A DNA stretch of 64,000 bases from Argyresthia goedartella (lineage: Eukaryota; Arthropoda; Insecta; Lepidoptera; Argyresthiidae): assembly GCA_949825045.1 (NCBI GenBank), contig OX463832.1, positions 17,974,552-18,038,551 of the forward strand. The letters are read 5' to 3'. The notes under the pieces are model-generated. The model saw nothing but the letters and a program-made list of their open reading frames with translations, was not told the DNA's origin and made no database searches. Numbering within the stretch: position 1 is the first letter of the stretch; every line of letters starts with the position of its first letter. Below, in pieces: positions 44,390 to 54,931 of the stretch. The position numbers and the translations under genes were made by a program.

Positions 44390-44676
44390 AAAAAGTTAGA
44401 AATAAACTTGGTTTGGATACCCAGCCAAATAAACTTGGTTTGGATACCCAGCCATTCAGGTATTGTCGGAAACGATCATGTTGATGACCTGGCGAAACGA
44501 GCAGTCGTGGACAACGCTAGTGATCGTAAACATTTCATAAATCACTGTTACGATTTGCTCGCCATTCCTGGAAGGGACCTGCAGAAGACTTGGTCGATGG
44601 ATTGGAGTGCCTCGTGTAAGACCAAAGGAGCATTGCCCTATTTATGGCCTCGATTCCGGGTTGGGTCTTATATAAG
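44390..44676 (+). pseudogene. LINE RNase H fragment with a 27-bp tandem duplication
   Basis: INLVWIPSQINLVWIPSHSG shows the RNase H motif doubled: about 27 bases (ATAAACTTGGTTTGGATACC...) occur twice in a row, in frame. IVGNDHVDDLAKRAV holds the last catalytic Asp. KTWSMDWSASCKTKGALPYL follows. It ends where the foldback element starts. The source is a LINE that carries RNase H, distinct from LINE-A. Confidence 0.75.
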
Positions 44677-45977
44677 ACACATTGAATTTGGGGGAGGGGG
44701 GCGTGGAGGGGAAGGGGTGGGGGAGGGGAGGTCCCCCCACCTACCCCCCTTTTAGGAAACCACTAGTTTTTATGTTATGGAGGTCCAAAGATTGAAGAAA
44801 ATGCCTACATTTATTGGATTTCGTGGGAGTTGGAGGAGGAAAGGGGTTGGAGGAGGGGTTGCCAAGAGTAGGGAGTCGCCTCGCTCCGCTCCGCTTCGCT
44901 CCGGCTCCCGGGTCTGCTGTAACGTGTGAACCTAACAAACCTATCTTTAGTTTTTAAACAGGAAGTGACCTAAAGCAACCAATTTGGTTCTGATAAACTC
45001 CATAAAGTAGTTAGTAAGTAAACAAAGCCAAAGTCGTCAAGAGAATCACGGATAAAATGAGAGCGCAACAGAACATTCACGAAACACGGAAGGAATTGGA
45101 ATGAAATGAGCAAGTAGGGGGTCGCCTCGCTCCGCTCCGCTTCGCTCCGGCTCCCGGGTCTGCTGTAACGTGTGAACCTAACAAACCTATCTTTAGTTTT
45201 TAAACACGAAGTGACCTAAAGCAACCAATTTGGTTCTGATAAACTCCATAAATTAGTTAGTAACTGGGTTGGGTCTTATATAAGACACATTGAAATTTGA
45301 AGATTGGAGTACTTAGGTGGTTAGGGGGGGGTCCTTAGCTATCCTCTGATACCATTTTCTGATTTAGGAAACATCATTTTAGCACATTAATTATAAAATA
45401 AGTTTACGCGATTTTTACAATTGGCCAATCTCGGAACGACAAATGTCAAACCCAAAACGTTGGATATTGGTACATGATTTTAGTACAAATTACAAGATTT
45501 TGTTGTAATGGTAGAAATTTGCGTCAGCAATTTTGTATTTTCTGACATAATGACTTGCTCATTTCATTCCGATTCCTTCCGCGTTTCGTGAATGTTCTGT
45601 TGCGCTCTCGTTTTATCCGTGATTCCCTGGATGACTTTGGCTTTGTTTAGTTACTAACTACTTTATGGAGTTTATCAGAACCAAATTGGTTGCTTTAGGT
45701 CACTTCGTGTTTAAAAACTAAAGATAGGTTTGTTAGGTTCACACGTTACAGCAGACCCGGGAGCCGGAGCGAAGCGGAGCGGAGCGAGGCGACCCCCTAC
45801 TCTAGGCAACCCCTCCTCCAACTCCCCCGAAATCCAAAAAATGTAGGCATTTTCTTCAATCTTTGGACCTCCATAACATAAAAACTAGTGGTTTCCTAAA
45901 AGGGGGGGTAGGTGGGGGGACCTCCCCTCCCCCACCCCTCCCCCCTCCACGCCCCCCTCCCCCAAATTCAATGTGTT
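44677..45977. repeat. Foldback element with about 430-bp inverted arms
   Basis: 44677-45115 and 45553-45977 are reverse complements with few mismatches, starting ACACATTGAATTTGGGGGAG. The arms contain a purine-only GGGGAGGGG tract and a TCGCCTCGCTCCGCTCCGCT block. Between the arms a 150-bp piece of the left arm (44867-45017) is repeated directly (45113-45263), followed by a second copy of the outer flank (44658-44686 at 45266-45294). No transposase frame is inside. Confidence 0.9.
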
Positions 45978-46390
45978 TTATACAAGTACTTACCCTCGAT
46001 TCCCTTTAACCTTTAATCCCTTCGTTAGATATCCCTATTCCAACTAACGTCCGTCACCTCCTTTCCCTTTTCCCTAACCCCAAAATAGTTTATTTATTAG
46101 CTAAATTTATACATGTTAATAAAATAAAATTGTAGATTAGATTTTTCTGCCCTCTAGGTGCTGTCCATAATTTGTATGTGTGAAGTTGTGTTGTATGTGT
46201 GTTGTGTACATGTTACAAATTGTTTTGTCTCTCCCTTTTTTTCAGGTATCAGGTAAAGTCTAGTATTTATCAATAATATTTGTATCGCGTTCCACATGTA
46301 TGTTCATTACATGACACTGGCAGAAATTGTCTGGCTAAAGACAGATTGCCAAGAGTAAAAGTTGAAGTTGAAGTTGAAGTACAAATAATA
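45978..46390 (+). other. LINE 3' UTR and GTTGAA tail
   Basis: Non-coding; ends in GTTGAAGTTGAAGTTGAAGT at about 46360-46380. It probably belongs to the RNase H LINE at 44390, split from it by the foldback element. Confidence 0.45.
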
Positions 46391-46595
46391 TGAGTTTTAT
46401 CTATATAATACTATCTGGTTATCACGACACAAGTCTCTCTGAGTACTTAGTGTGGTCGCTAGATGGTGCTGTGTGCTTCGTCCGAAGATATTTATTTATT
46501 TATTTATTTACTTTACTCACGTGTCCAATGTGTAAAAACATCACGACAGGATGTTTTGTAGGTTAGTGTGTGTGTTTAGCCTCAATCAAATAACA

Positions 46596-46705
46596 ATGAG
46601 TGAAAACAACCACAGAAAATGTGCCAAGTGCGGTCTAACACGCGCTGAAGACATGGCCGTGACCTATCACAGGTTTCCTAATCCAGGAATTACTAACATG
46701 ACGAA
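46596..46705 (+). CDS. THAP-domain gene, exon 1
   Basis: From ATG at 46596 it reads MSENNHRKCAKCGLTRAEDM and VTYHRFPNP. CxxC gives the first two zinc ligands of a THAP domain and HRFP is its usual continuation. The exon ends ACGAA|GTAAGTG, a strong donor, in phase 2. The THAP fold binds specific DNA and is found in host transcription factors and in P-element-type transposases. The clean splice structure argues for a live gene, but a transposon origin is possible. Confidence 0.8.
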
Positions 46706-46857
46706 GTAAGTGAATTCATGCATTTATATACTTATATACTATGCCTCCCATTCTTTAGTGCATTTCCTAATGATTTAATTTCAAAGAAAGGCTGTATTCC
46801 ATGAGTATGAGCTTAGATACCTATGCCTCGTTGAGTGTGGAAAAGCACAGTACCTAC

Positions 46858-46974
46858 AGCCTTAGCATGGTTAGCCCAACAAAGGTTTTGTCGTGAGGAA
46901 GTGAGGGACAGAGATTGCGGTTTGTATAGCTCTGTCCCTCACCAACTCGCGACAAAGCTTGGCATGCTAAGGCT
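46858..46974. repeat. 117-bp palindromic MITE in intron 1
   Basis: AGCCTTAGCATG and CATGCTAAGGCT close the element. GTCGTGAGGAAGTGAGGGAC pairs imperfectly with GTCCCTCACCAACTCGCGAC. It lies in the intron of the THAP gene. Confidence 0.75.
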
Positions 46975-47132
46975 ACAACAATCTGACTTCGAGACTAGTC
47001 GATTGTAGCCGTGCCACCTCCATATGCGTAGCTGCATTGATAAAAAACGCAATCCTGGTATAGTGTCTACACCCCTTACATTGGTAATTTAAATTATATC
47101 TGTAGTCTCACCACACCTTTGTTTTTTTTCAG

Positions 47133-47349
47133 GGCTCGTGCATGGGCTATATATTGTTGGCCAAGTAAAGACTGGATTTCTGTGAAAGCTTTACAATCCC
47201 TACATACTACAAATAAAGTTTTATGTGGAAGACACTTTAATTCAACTCAATTTTATGACAGTAATAGACAAAAATTGAGCAAATTTGCTGTCCCTGATTC
47301 AACTGAAGTAAAGGAACTGTTGAATGACAGAGAAAATATTTTGGACCAG
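47133..47349 (+). CDS. THAP-domain gene, exon 2
   Basis: The acceptor CTTTGTTTTTTTTCAG leads to G|GCTCGTGCATGG, which completes the split Lys codon from exon 1. The exon reads ARAWAIYCWPSKDW, VLCGRHFNSTQFYDSNRQK and FAVPDSTEVKELLND. The invariant Trp, the CxxH ligands (CGRH) and the Pro near the domain end are all present, so exons 1-2 encode a complete THAP domain of about 85 residues. It ends GACCAG|GTATTT in phase 0. Confidence 0.85.
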
Positions 47350-47522
47350 GTATTTCAACATTATTTTATCTTGCTTGGAGAAGAATAAGTAAAATACACC
47401 ATGCTAAATACCTCTCTCATCTTTCACATATTCTCTATTAATTTTTTGGGTATCCATCCACCACAGTACCATTTACAGTGTACTGTAAATCACTAAAAGT
47501 TAACACTAATCTTAATTAACAG

Positions 47523-47598
47523 AATATAAAACTGGCAGATGTAGCAGGACAGCCACGCTCAAGAGTACCATTTCACGTTAGTTACGATTCTCCTCCTT
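47523..47598 (+). CDS. THAP-domain gene, exon 3
   Basis: The acceptor TTAATTAACAG and donor CCTT|GTGAGT bound 76 bases that continue the frame from exon 2: NIKLADVAGQPRSRVPFHVS, ending in phase 1. The composition is linker-like. All three junctions are GT-AG and in phase. Confidence 0.7.
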
Positions 47599-47722
47599 GT
47601 GAGTATTAATTTTCTTTGCTAGAAAAAAAGATGGCTGTTTGTTGCACTGAACACAATTACGTTTGTTGTATTGTCGTGCGTGTCTTTTGCGAAGCGCAAG
47701 CCCAGCGAAATTTTTGTTTTTA

Positions 47723-48107
47723 GGGTTCCGTACCCACGGGTAAGAACGGAACCCTATTACTAAGACTTCGCTGTCAACAGGCTGTATCTCAAGAACCTAG
47801 CTAGCTAGAGAGTTGAAATTTTTACAGATTATGTATTTCTGTTGCCGCTATAACAACAAATACTAAAAAACAGGATAAAAGAAATATTTAAGGGGGCTCC
47901 CATACAACAATTCTTTCAATACCACATACAAACTTATGGATGCACCTGGTTACGTACATGGAGTGTGAAAGTAACCGCACCAATAACTTTGTAAACAATA
48001 TTTTGCTGTGTAAAATCCAAACTATTCACTCCACACCATCGCTTCCATTGAACGGTGGTACGGAACCCTTTGTGCGCGATTTAGACTCGCACTTGACCGG
48101 TTTTTTT
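47723..48107 (+). repeat. Lepidopteran gggttccgt-type repeat, divergent copy
   Basis: It starts GGGTTCCGTACCCACGGGTA, and ends GGTACGGAACCCTTTGTGCG then ACTCGCACTTGACCGG, the same start and end pattern as 52339-52975. It lies in the large intron of the THAP gene. Confidence 0.65.
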
Positions 48108-48273
48108 TTGGTAAATATTGTGATGTGTTGGTGTTTGATATATACGTATCCCGTTGAGTTGAGCCTTGGCACCTCCGGTTGATTTACTACTGCACATCTT
48201 TGGTGACTAAACCGCAATAGAACTGAGACAGGACTCCTAAGTATTGTTGAGAAAAGGCTAAAGTGTTGGTACC

Positions 48274-48322
48274 ATGTCCACGACAAACCACTGCTGTGTT
48301 CCTGGGTGCACGAGTAAGGAAG
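48274..48322 (+). CDS. P-like transposon, THAP exon 1
   Basis: MSTTNHCCVPGCTSKE ends with the donor GGAAG|GTAAGT in phase 1. CCVPGC holds the first zinc ligands. The reading frame beyond the donor contains unrelated sequence, which supports splicing here. Confidence 0.7.
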
Positions 48323-48967
48323 GTAAGTCGGTCAGATCTATTAAATCACCACACTGTATAAAGCCGGTCTCTCACATTCGCGGAATGTGCGACGTTTCAT
48401 TTCTGCTTTCCACCACGATGGCAAACTCCAGTGCTGAGTTCAGAAACATCGCCCGCTCACGCCCGCCGACGCACCAGCCCGTTCAGAAAGATTTTAGTGC
48501 GATCATAGATTTGTATGGGGAACTGTCATCGGGTGACTTTCGCCCGACGATAATCACACTCGGTGCGATGTTTCTGTACTCAGCCCAGACTTGATAGCCA
48601 TAGATACCTACGATAAGAAATAGCATTGGTGAGTCAAGTAGAATCAATCAGCTCAATTAGGTACCAGGAAGTGTGGGTCAGAGTGTTGACAAGGGAAAAC
48701 TTTACTCTCAAGATATCAGCGAGATAAAACTCATGTAATATAGTGCCTAGTAGGGCCTAAACGGCGGTGAGTCGCATATTGGTATGGTTTTGCGGTGGCT
48801 ATGGCGAGAGCGCTAAACAGGTTTGTTTGTAGCCCGCTCGGCATCGTTGACAAGTGAAAACAGGCTTTTTTAGCGCTTCGCTATTAGCCACTGGCACGCA
48901 ATTCCGTAAGCGACTCCCGGACCAGAATAGCTGCATTACAACTGCAAGCCAACTGCAAAATGGAGGT

Positions 48968-49025
48968 CAGTGTGTAGATAAGGGGGTGGAGATTTTTTTC
49001 CTTGGCGCCCCCTTATCTACACTGC
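48968..49025. repeat. GTGTNGATAAGGGGGCG palindrome, full copy
   Basis: CAGTGTGTAGATAAGGGGG pairs with CCCCCTTATCTACACTG across a T-rich loop. It is in the intron between THAP exons of the P-like element. Confidence 0.65.
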
Positions 49026-49419
49026 AACCAAAATGGATTTGATTCCAACTAGGACTGCACCAAAAATGCAGTATGCGCTCAGTCAAATAAAAGTTTGTTG
49101 AAGCAGTTGTGTTGAATGAACGGAAACTAAGTCTGAAATTGAAAAAGTGGCCTGTGTATCGCGCATACCTATAAATCTTGTTATAAGCTCGGCCAACTGT
49201 GTCTGCTGGTTATAGTATTTATTTATTTATTTAGCGTTATACACAGCACTTATAGAAACTAAAAAAAAACATGATAGAAATTCAATTTGCACAATGTCTA
49301 TAAAATAAAATTTGAATAATGTCAATAAAATAAAACCAGATCAATATCAGATAGAATTAATACCAGTAGTCTCTGTTGGTGCCTGGAGCTGCCGTTCTTA
49401 TTATTTTTATTTCTTTTAG

Positions 49420-49614
49420 GTCACGGTGTGGTGCATCATGGGTTTCCCGACCCCAAGAAGGAACCTAAACGTTTTAATACATGGTTACATGCCATTGGTG
49501 GTGACATCTTAGGCTTAGAGAATAAGCAAATATATATGAAACGTCGTGTGTGTCACTCACATTTTGAAGAAAAATATTATTGTCGCAATAATAGAATCAG
49601 CAACAAAATGCCAG
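49420..49614 (+). CDS. P-like transposon, THAP exon 2
   Basis: The acceptor TTTCTTTTAG leads into GHGVVHHGFPDPKKEPKRFN, then TWLHAIGGDI (conserved Trp) and MKRRVCHSHFEEKYYC with the CxxH ligands. It ends ATGCCAG|GTAAGG, phase 1 to phase 1, and joins exon 1 exactly. The complete domain would recognise the transposon ends. Confidence 0.8.
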
Positions 49615-49818
49615 GTAAGGTTTTTTCTGTCCACATTTCATAAAAGCACACTTGTCAGTGCTTGAAATTGCCAATTTGCTGTGCCCACACATGGTATAAA
49701 AGCCCAAACTATATTTCTCTGAGAGAAGACCTGCGCCCTGCATTGGGACGTTTATTAGTCTGTTTATGAAATTAATAATTTCAAGCTCATGAATTTATTA
49801 TAACAATTTTCTTTCTAG

Positions 49819-49899
49819 AAACCAAAATGAAATTCAAGCATCTTGAAAGAAAACCAATGCAACATAATCTTAGTCTGCAACTACCATCAACATCTACAG
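49819..49899 (+). CDS. P-like transposon, exon 3
   Basis: The acceptor TTTCTTTCTAG and donor CTACAG|GTAACA bound 81 bases in the right phase: ETKMKFKHLERKPMQHNLSL. The basic residues could serve nuclear import. No domain was recognised. Confidence 0.6.
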
Positions 49900-50325
49900 G
49901 TAACAAATAGTTAATTGTGTATTGTCCAAATATCTTTTTAAAATGTTTTGTTCAAATGTGGTACAATTTTTATAAATGGTGTGTTTAAATTATAGTTGAC
50001 TATGTATATTGTGCCAAATTGATGAACTGATATGCACGCATCAGCTTTAAGCTGCTTGTGCATCCTAAATAATAATAATATTCAAACTGTTTTCTGCATC
50101 TGCATTGAAAGTCATACAGAATTGCTCCAGCACTGCCAAACTTTTAATGCAAATCTAGTGGCGGGAAAATAAAAAAAAGGGGAAAGGTCGGCGATTTACA
50201 TTGCAAGAAAAGATACTTGCTTTGTGAATGTTGAAGCAAAGTTCTAAAGGGTATAGATTTTTAAGAAAAATATTTATCCTCCCATCACCACCAACTCTTA
50301 TAAAGCTTGTGCGGAAAAGCAATCA

Positions 50326-50382
50326 GAGAAAATGTTTTTGTTGACGCCAGATTCAACCTGGCGTCAACAAAAACATTTTCTC
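50326..50382. repeat. Perfect 25-bp inverted duplication at the transposase start
   Basis: 50326-50350 and 50358-50382 are exact reverse complements with a 7-base loop. The right arm continues the P transposase frame (TWRQQKHFLA-like codons); the left is the reversed copy. Confidence 0.95.
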
Positions 50383-52280
50383 GCAGATGCGAAAAAGAGC
50401 GCCTTCAATGAAACTTGAAGAGAAGCTATGCGTTTTATTCGACGAAATATCCCTTAAACCACATTTGTCGCTCAACGAAAGAAAAGACAAAATGTCGGGA
50501 TTCGTTGACAACGGGACCGAAAGAACGCTTGAATTTGCTGACCACGCCCAAGTTTTTATGTTGCGTGGGCTCATAAATAATTATAAGCAACCTGTGGCGT
50601 ACACATTTTCGGCGAGTGCAACGAAAGGACCCGAATTAGCGAGGCAAATGAAAGAAATAATAACCCAAATTCAACAAGCGGGGTTGATAGTAGTGGCTAC
50701 AGTGTGTGACCAAGGCACTAACAATAGATATGCTATTAAATTGTTGATGAACGAGACCATAGGGATATATCTAAGAAGAGGAGAAGACCCCAAACAAAAT
50801 ATTATGATGATAAATGACCAAGAAGTTGTTCCCCTATATGACCCACCCCATCTTCTCAAAGGGATCAGAAATAATTTATTGACCAAAAACGTTCAGTACA
50901 CCAAGGAAGGCGTGGTCAAAACCGCCAAGTGGTCTCACTTGAAGAAATTATATGAGGAGAAACAAAGTTACAAAGTTATAAGAATGATCCCTAAATTAAC
51001 TCAAGAACATGTGAACCCTGAAAATAATAAAATGAAAGTCAAGTACGCGTCTCAGATTTTTAGTCGCACTGTAGCGTCTAACATGGGATACCTCGCAGGT
51101 AATTATCATCATATTGTTTTGCTTTATCTACCACCAGTAGTCACATTGTGCCTATCAGATGTTATTGCATAGAATTTTATCGTATTTAGCAAGAACATTC
51201 TCCCGACAGAGTGCAGAGACACGGCAGATTTCCTGTTAATTATGGATAATTTATTCGACTCGGTTAATGGGAGCTACCGGAAAAACAAATACGCCAAACC
51301 TCTACTTGGACCGGCAACGCCATCTTCAGTCCACGCAAGAACATGGGACGAGACAAAAAAAGTTTTGCAAACTGTAAAGTTTATTAACGAATCGGGAAAA
51401 GCGGAGTCAGTCCCATATGTGGTAAATTGGGTGTGGACACTAAATGGCATGCAAGTTTTGCTAAAAAAATCTCCATGAAAAATATGGCGTCTCGTCTGTG
51501 TGGATGCGGCACCATAACCAAGATCCAGTCGAAAATTTCTTTGGAGCCATTAGGAGCCATGGGTGCCGCAACACTAATCCGACGTGCGAACAATTCGAGG
51601 GAGTATTCGCTTGTTTGCTGATAAACAGCCAAAATAGTGTCTACACCCAAGGAAATAATTGCGAAGTAGATTTTTGCGAAGGCTTGTACGACCTCGTCAT
51701 CGACGGCAACGCTGAGCCATCGTTTAATAATATCACTTTAAATCTCGAAATTGTCTTTATTCCCATCGAGGATAAAGAAAAAGACCCAAGAGTCATCGGG
51801 CCACTGCAATACGTCAGTGGCTATTTTTTGGAAAAAATGAGCCAAATCTTTAGAAATTGCCAAGTGTGCAAAGATGATTTGGTGAACAAAAACGAAATTG
51901 AGTACATAAAATATAGAGAATATGAAAGTAAACGGTGGCTCTGTACTCCCAGCAATCAATTAATTAAATTAATATCAAATTTACAAGATCTAATCAATCA
52001 AATTTTAAAAGAAAGTTCGTAAAAAAAGATGATTTGCGAAATAATAAAAACATTTGCATTAACATTAATTGATTTTGATTGTTTCAAATGCCAATCACAT
52101 AAAGAAAGGTTGATCAATTATTGTATTAAATTAATGTGTCGATTCATGATAAATAATTACTGTAAAAATATAAACAAAATCTTGGCTGGGAGGAGAGAGG
52201 TCGAGGATTATGAGGATGTACTACAGATGAAAGCAAAGAAATATTATAAAAAATGTTATAAAAGAAAAATCTCAAATTAA
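50383..52280 (+). pseudogene. P-element-type transposase, broken
   Basis: The first frame (50387-51098) contains LCVLFDEISLKPHLSLNERK (first acidic catalytic block), GFVDNGTERTLEFADHAQVF and IVVATVCDQGTNNRYAIKLL (second), then VVPLYDPPHLLKGIRNNLLT. A donor GCAG|GTAATT (51099) and acceptor CTATCAG (to 51158) suggest a 60-bp intron, after which a TAG stops the frame. DTADFLLIMDNLFDSVNGSY, then a shift to NQDPVENFFGAIRSHGCRNT carry the C-terminal domain and last acidic residue; a closing region runs to 52280. At least one stop and three frameshifts disable it. The closest animal relatives are THAP9-like P transposases. Confidence 0.85.
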
Positions 52281-52338
52281 GTGTTAATTAATGTTTGTTT
52301 ATTGAAAACTGTGTGGCAGTGGGACTTTTTCCATTTTT

Positions 52339-52975
52339 CGGGTTCCGTTTGAGAAACAAGGAACCCTTATAGTTTCGTCAAGTCTGTCTGTCCGTCCGTC
52401 CGTCTGTCCGTCCGTATGTCACAGCAACTTTATTCCGAAACTATTAAGACTACACAGTTGGAACTTGGTATGTAGATGTATTCTATAAACCGCTTTACGA
52501 ATTTCATACAAAAATAAAAATAAAAAATCATTAAGGGGGGGGGGCATTCATGAAACTGAAACCAAAAATATATTTTCTCATCAGACCTACCTGCGTGGGA
52601 TGTCTCTAGATAGGTCTTTAAAAATGACGTTGAGTTTCCTCAAACCATTTTTCCTCAAAGTAAATCGTTAAAGAGACAGACCCTTCCAAAGTGGAAAAAT
52701 TCGTGTCCCCGCCACTCTAATTTCTAAAGTAAGAGAGTGAAAAATCTAAACAAAATATATGCTGTGTATCTCATTACAAACTTTCAATGAAAATTTGTTT
52801 GAACAAAATTAAATAAGCAGTTTTTAAGATAAAAACATTTATTAATAACTGCAAAGATAACTTTGTCATTCATACAAACACTATGAAAAACAAAGTTACG
52901 ACAAACATCCAGTCATATCATTACTTGCTACCACGGAACCCTTCATGGGCGAGTCCGACTCGCACTTGGCCACTT
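52339..52975 (+). repeat. Lepidopteran gggttccgt-type repeat, long copy
   Basis: It starts GGGTTCCGTTTGAGAAACAA, has a pyrimidine-rich CTGTCTGTCCGTCCGTCCG run, and ends ACGGAACCCTTCATGGGCGA then CCGACTCGCACTTGGCC. I recognise this family as abundant in Lepidoptera. It has no coding sequence. Confidence 0.75.
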
Positions 52976-53703
52976 TTTTGTTTTGTTCGGTACTTATGCT
53001 GTAGCTTCTATCAATGTACTAATCATTTTGATTTCGATGTACGAATGTGCTAAGTAATGGAGTTTCAATCACGTTAAATATTTATAGGCTAATATTACTA
53101 AAAAAAGTATATATTTTTTCTGTAAATATCATCCAAAATGGTTAGAAATTATTATTATTATTTTATTCATTTATTATACGGCTACGGCGCTCATAAGGCA
53201 TTTGCATCCCAGACAGTGCCAACTTAGCTCGCCCGGGTAGTATTCTATCCATGTGAAAAAAATGTGCGACACCCCTGAATCCAAAGATATGCCGCACTTG
53301 CCCCAATTTTTGTTTTTCTTCAATAAAAAAGAATGTAGGCTTAATTTTGATAGCAGCCCCCTAGTCAAGATGCATAACGCTATTGTCGTTCGCAAGAAAC
53401 GCTAACTATATGTATGCGATATGTATGACATTTGGTTTCGCTAGGCGACGTCATACTTATCGTGACCAAATGTAAAATAGCATACATTTTGAGTTATCGT
53501 TTCGTTTCGCTTTCGTAGCGTAATAACTACGGGCTCTGTTAAGTTTAATTTTCATTACTACCCACGTGTGCATGTTACTTACTGTATTTTACCCCGATCA
53601 GTGTAAAAATAAGAGAAATATGGCCACCAGACGGACTCAATGACTAAGGAAGTCCGTCTACTAGACGTTATTTCAAAATATCAACCGTATTTTCCTTGCT
53701 AAT

Positions 53704-53910
53704 TCCCCCCTTAATATTTTTATTTATTTTTATTTTTGTATGAAATTCGTAAAGCGGTGTATAGAATACATCTACATACCAAGTTCCAACTGTGTAGTCT
53801 TAATAGTTTCGGAATAAAGTTGCTGTGACATACGGACGGACAGACGGACGGACGGACAGACAGACTTGACGAAACTATAAGGGTTCCTTGTTTTTCAAAC
53901 GGAACCCTAA
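53704..53910 (-). repeat. Inverted partial copy of the same repeat
   Basis: The reverse complement of about 52339-52545, nearly identical, so the two form arms of about 207 bp around a 1.16-kb loop. It ends AAACGGAACCCT. Confidence 0.85.
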
Positions 53911-54125
53911 AAACAACATCCATTATGATTATGAGAAACAAAAGTAGTCTGACTAAAAATATACTAAAAGCATGTTATGCCCACCAAAAGAGTTTGTTAA
54001 ATAATAATAGTGTTATGAGAAAGTACTAAAACGCCATTAAAGTTATGTTAATATTTCAAAGTCATTATGCGAATAAAAATTAGGAAACGGAAAATTATGC
54101 GAAGCAAAGGTATCCTTTAATTAGG
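53911..54125. other. No gene seen
   Basis: AT-rich sequence between the repeat arm and the next MITE. Confidence 0.35.
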
Positions 54126-54365
54126 TATAGTCAGTCTGTCTTATATAACAGGCAACTTAACAGCTAACCTAATACTTCATAAAACCTAATAATAATATCT
54201 CTAAGTGCTGATAACAGTGATGGCGATGACAACTCTTTTGTTAGTTCAACTGAATAAACAAAATATTCTTTCCGATTGTTTTGGTAACATCAGTAGTGTT
54301 TAAAAAGTGAATTTTACAAAGTTTTAGGTTAGCTGTCAAGGTTCTGTTATATTAGACTGACTATA
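54126..54365. repeat. 240-bp MITE with about 45-bp inverted ends
   Basis: TATAGTCAGTCT opens and AGACTGACTATA closes the element. AACAGCTAACCTAA and TTAGGTTAGCTGT extend the arms inward. No coding sequence. Confidence 0.75.
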
Positions 54366-54839
54366 GTGTCTGCATTTTGTTTTTGTTTAATAAAGTATAC
54401 AAAATCGTATAACAAGATGTATTTTTTTTTTCATTTCGTATTCGATTCTCGCGCTTTAGATATTCGGATATTCCCATACAAAATCTAGATATGGCTTTGG
54501 ATTTTGGCTATCCATATATCGAATGGGCGAGAATTGGCCTCCAGACCCAGATCCGTATATCGAATGCATGAGAATAGGCCCCCCGGTCATGCCAGGTTCA
54601 CTTCAAACAAATCAGCGAGAACAGCCGCACACACACAGCTACATTGCATTCCGTATAAGCACGCGCCGCCACACGCACACATTGCCGAAACTCGCGTCGT
54701 TCGCGGACTACGAGACAGGGCTATGCAAGCAATGCATGCGATGAGACAACGTCATTCGTCCGGCCGGGCGGCACGTGTTAACTTGTTTTTGTTTACAAAC
54801 AAGTGTGATTTCCGCGCACAGATATTCTTATTTTGCAAG

Positions 54840-54931
54840 ATGGTTAAACATTGTGCGGTATACGGTTGCCTCAATAAGGATTCCACATATAAGGATCTAG
54901 TATTTTTCAAAGTACCCCAAGATAAGGAAAT
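54840..54931 (+). CDS. Orphan THAP-domain first exon
   Basis: From ATG at 54840 it reads MVKHCAVYGCLNKDSTYKDL and VFFKVPQDKE, ending GGAAAT|GTGAGT in phase 2. CAVYGC and FFKVP match a THAP start. The upstream sequence is GC-richer and lacks transposon features, so a real promoter is possible. No matching second half (Trp and CxxH) was found before 60 kb. It is either the start of another gene whose next exon is distant, or a decayed duplicate. Confidence 0.6.

Larger units (their letters stand above)
48274..52280 (+). mobile_element. P-element-like THAP transposon
   Basis: A THAP domain split by introns (three exons) is followed by a P-type transposase in several frames. Terminal inverted repeats were not identified. 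It is in the same orientation as the surrounding THAP host gene and within its large intron. Confidence 0.75.

Noticed and set aside
44677..45977. Purine-rich G tracts as a regulatory G-quadruplex promoter
   Set aside because: The tract is part of both arms of a transposable foldback; nothing nearby suggests that it controls a gene.
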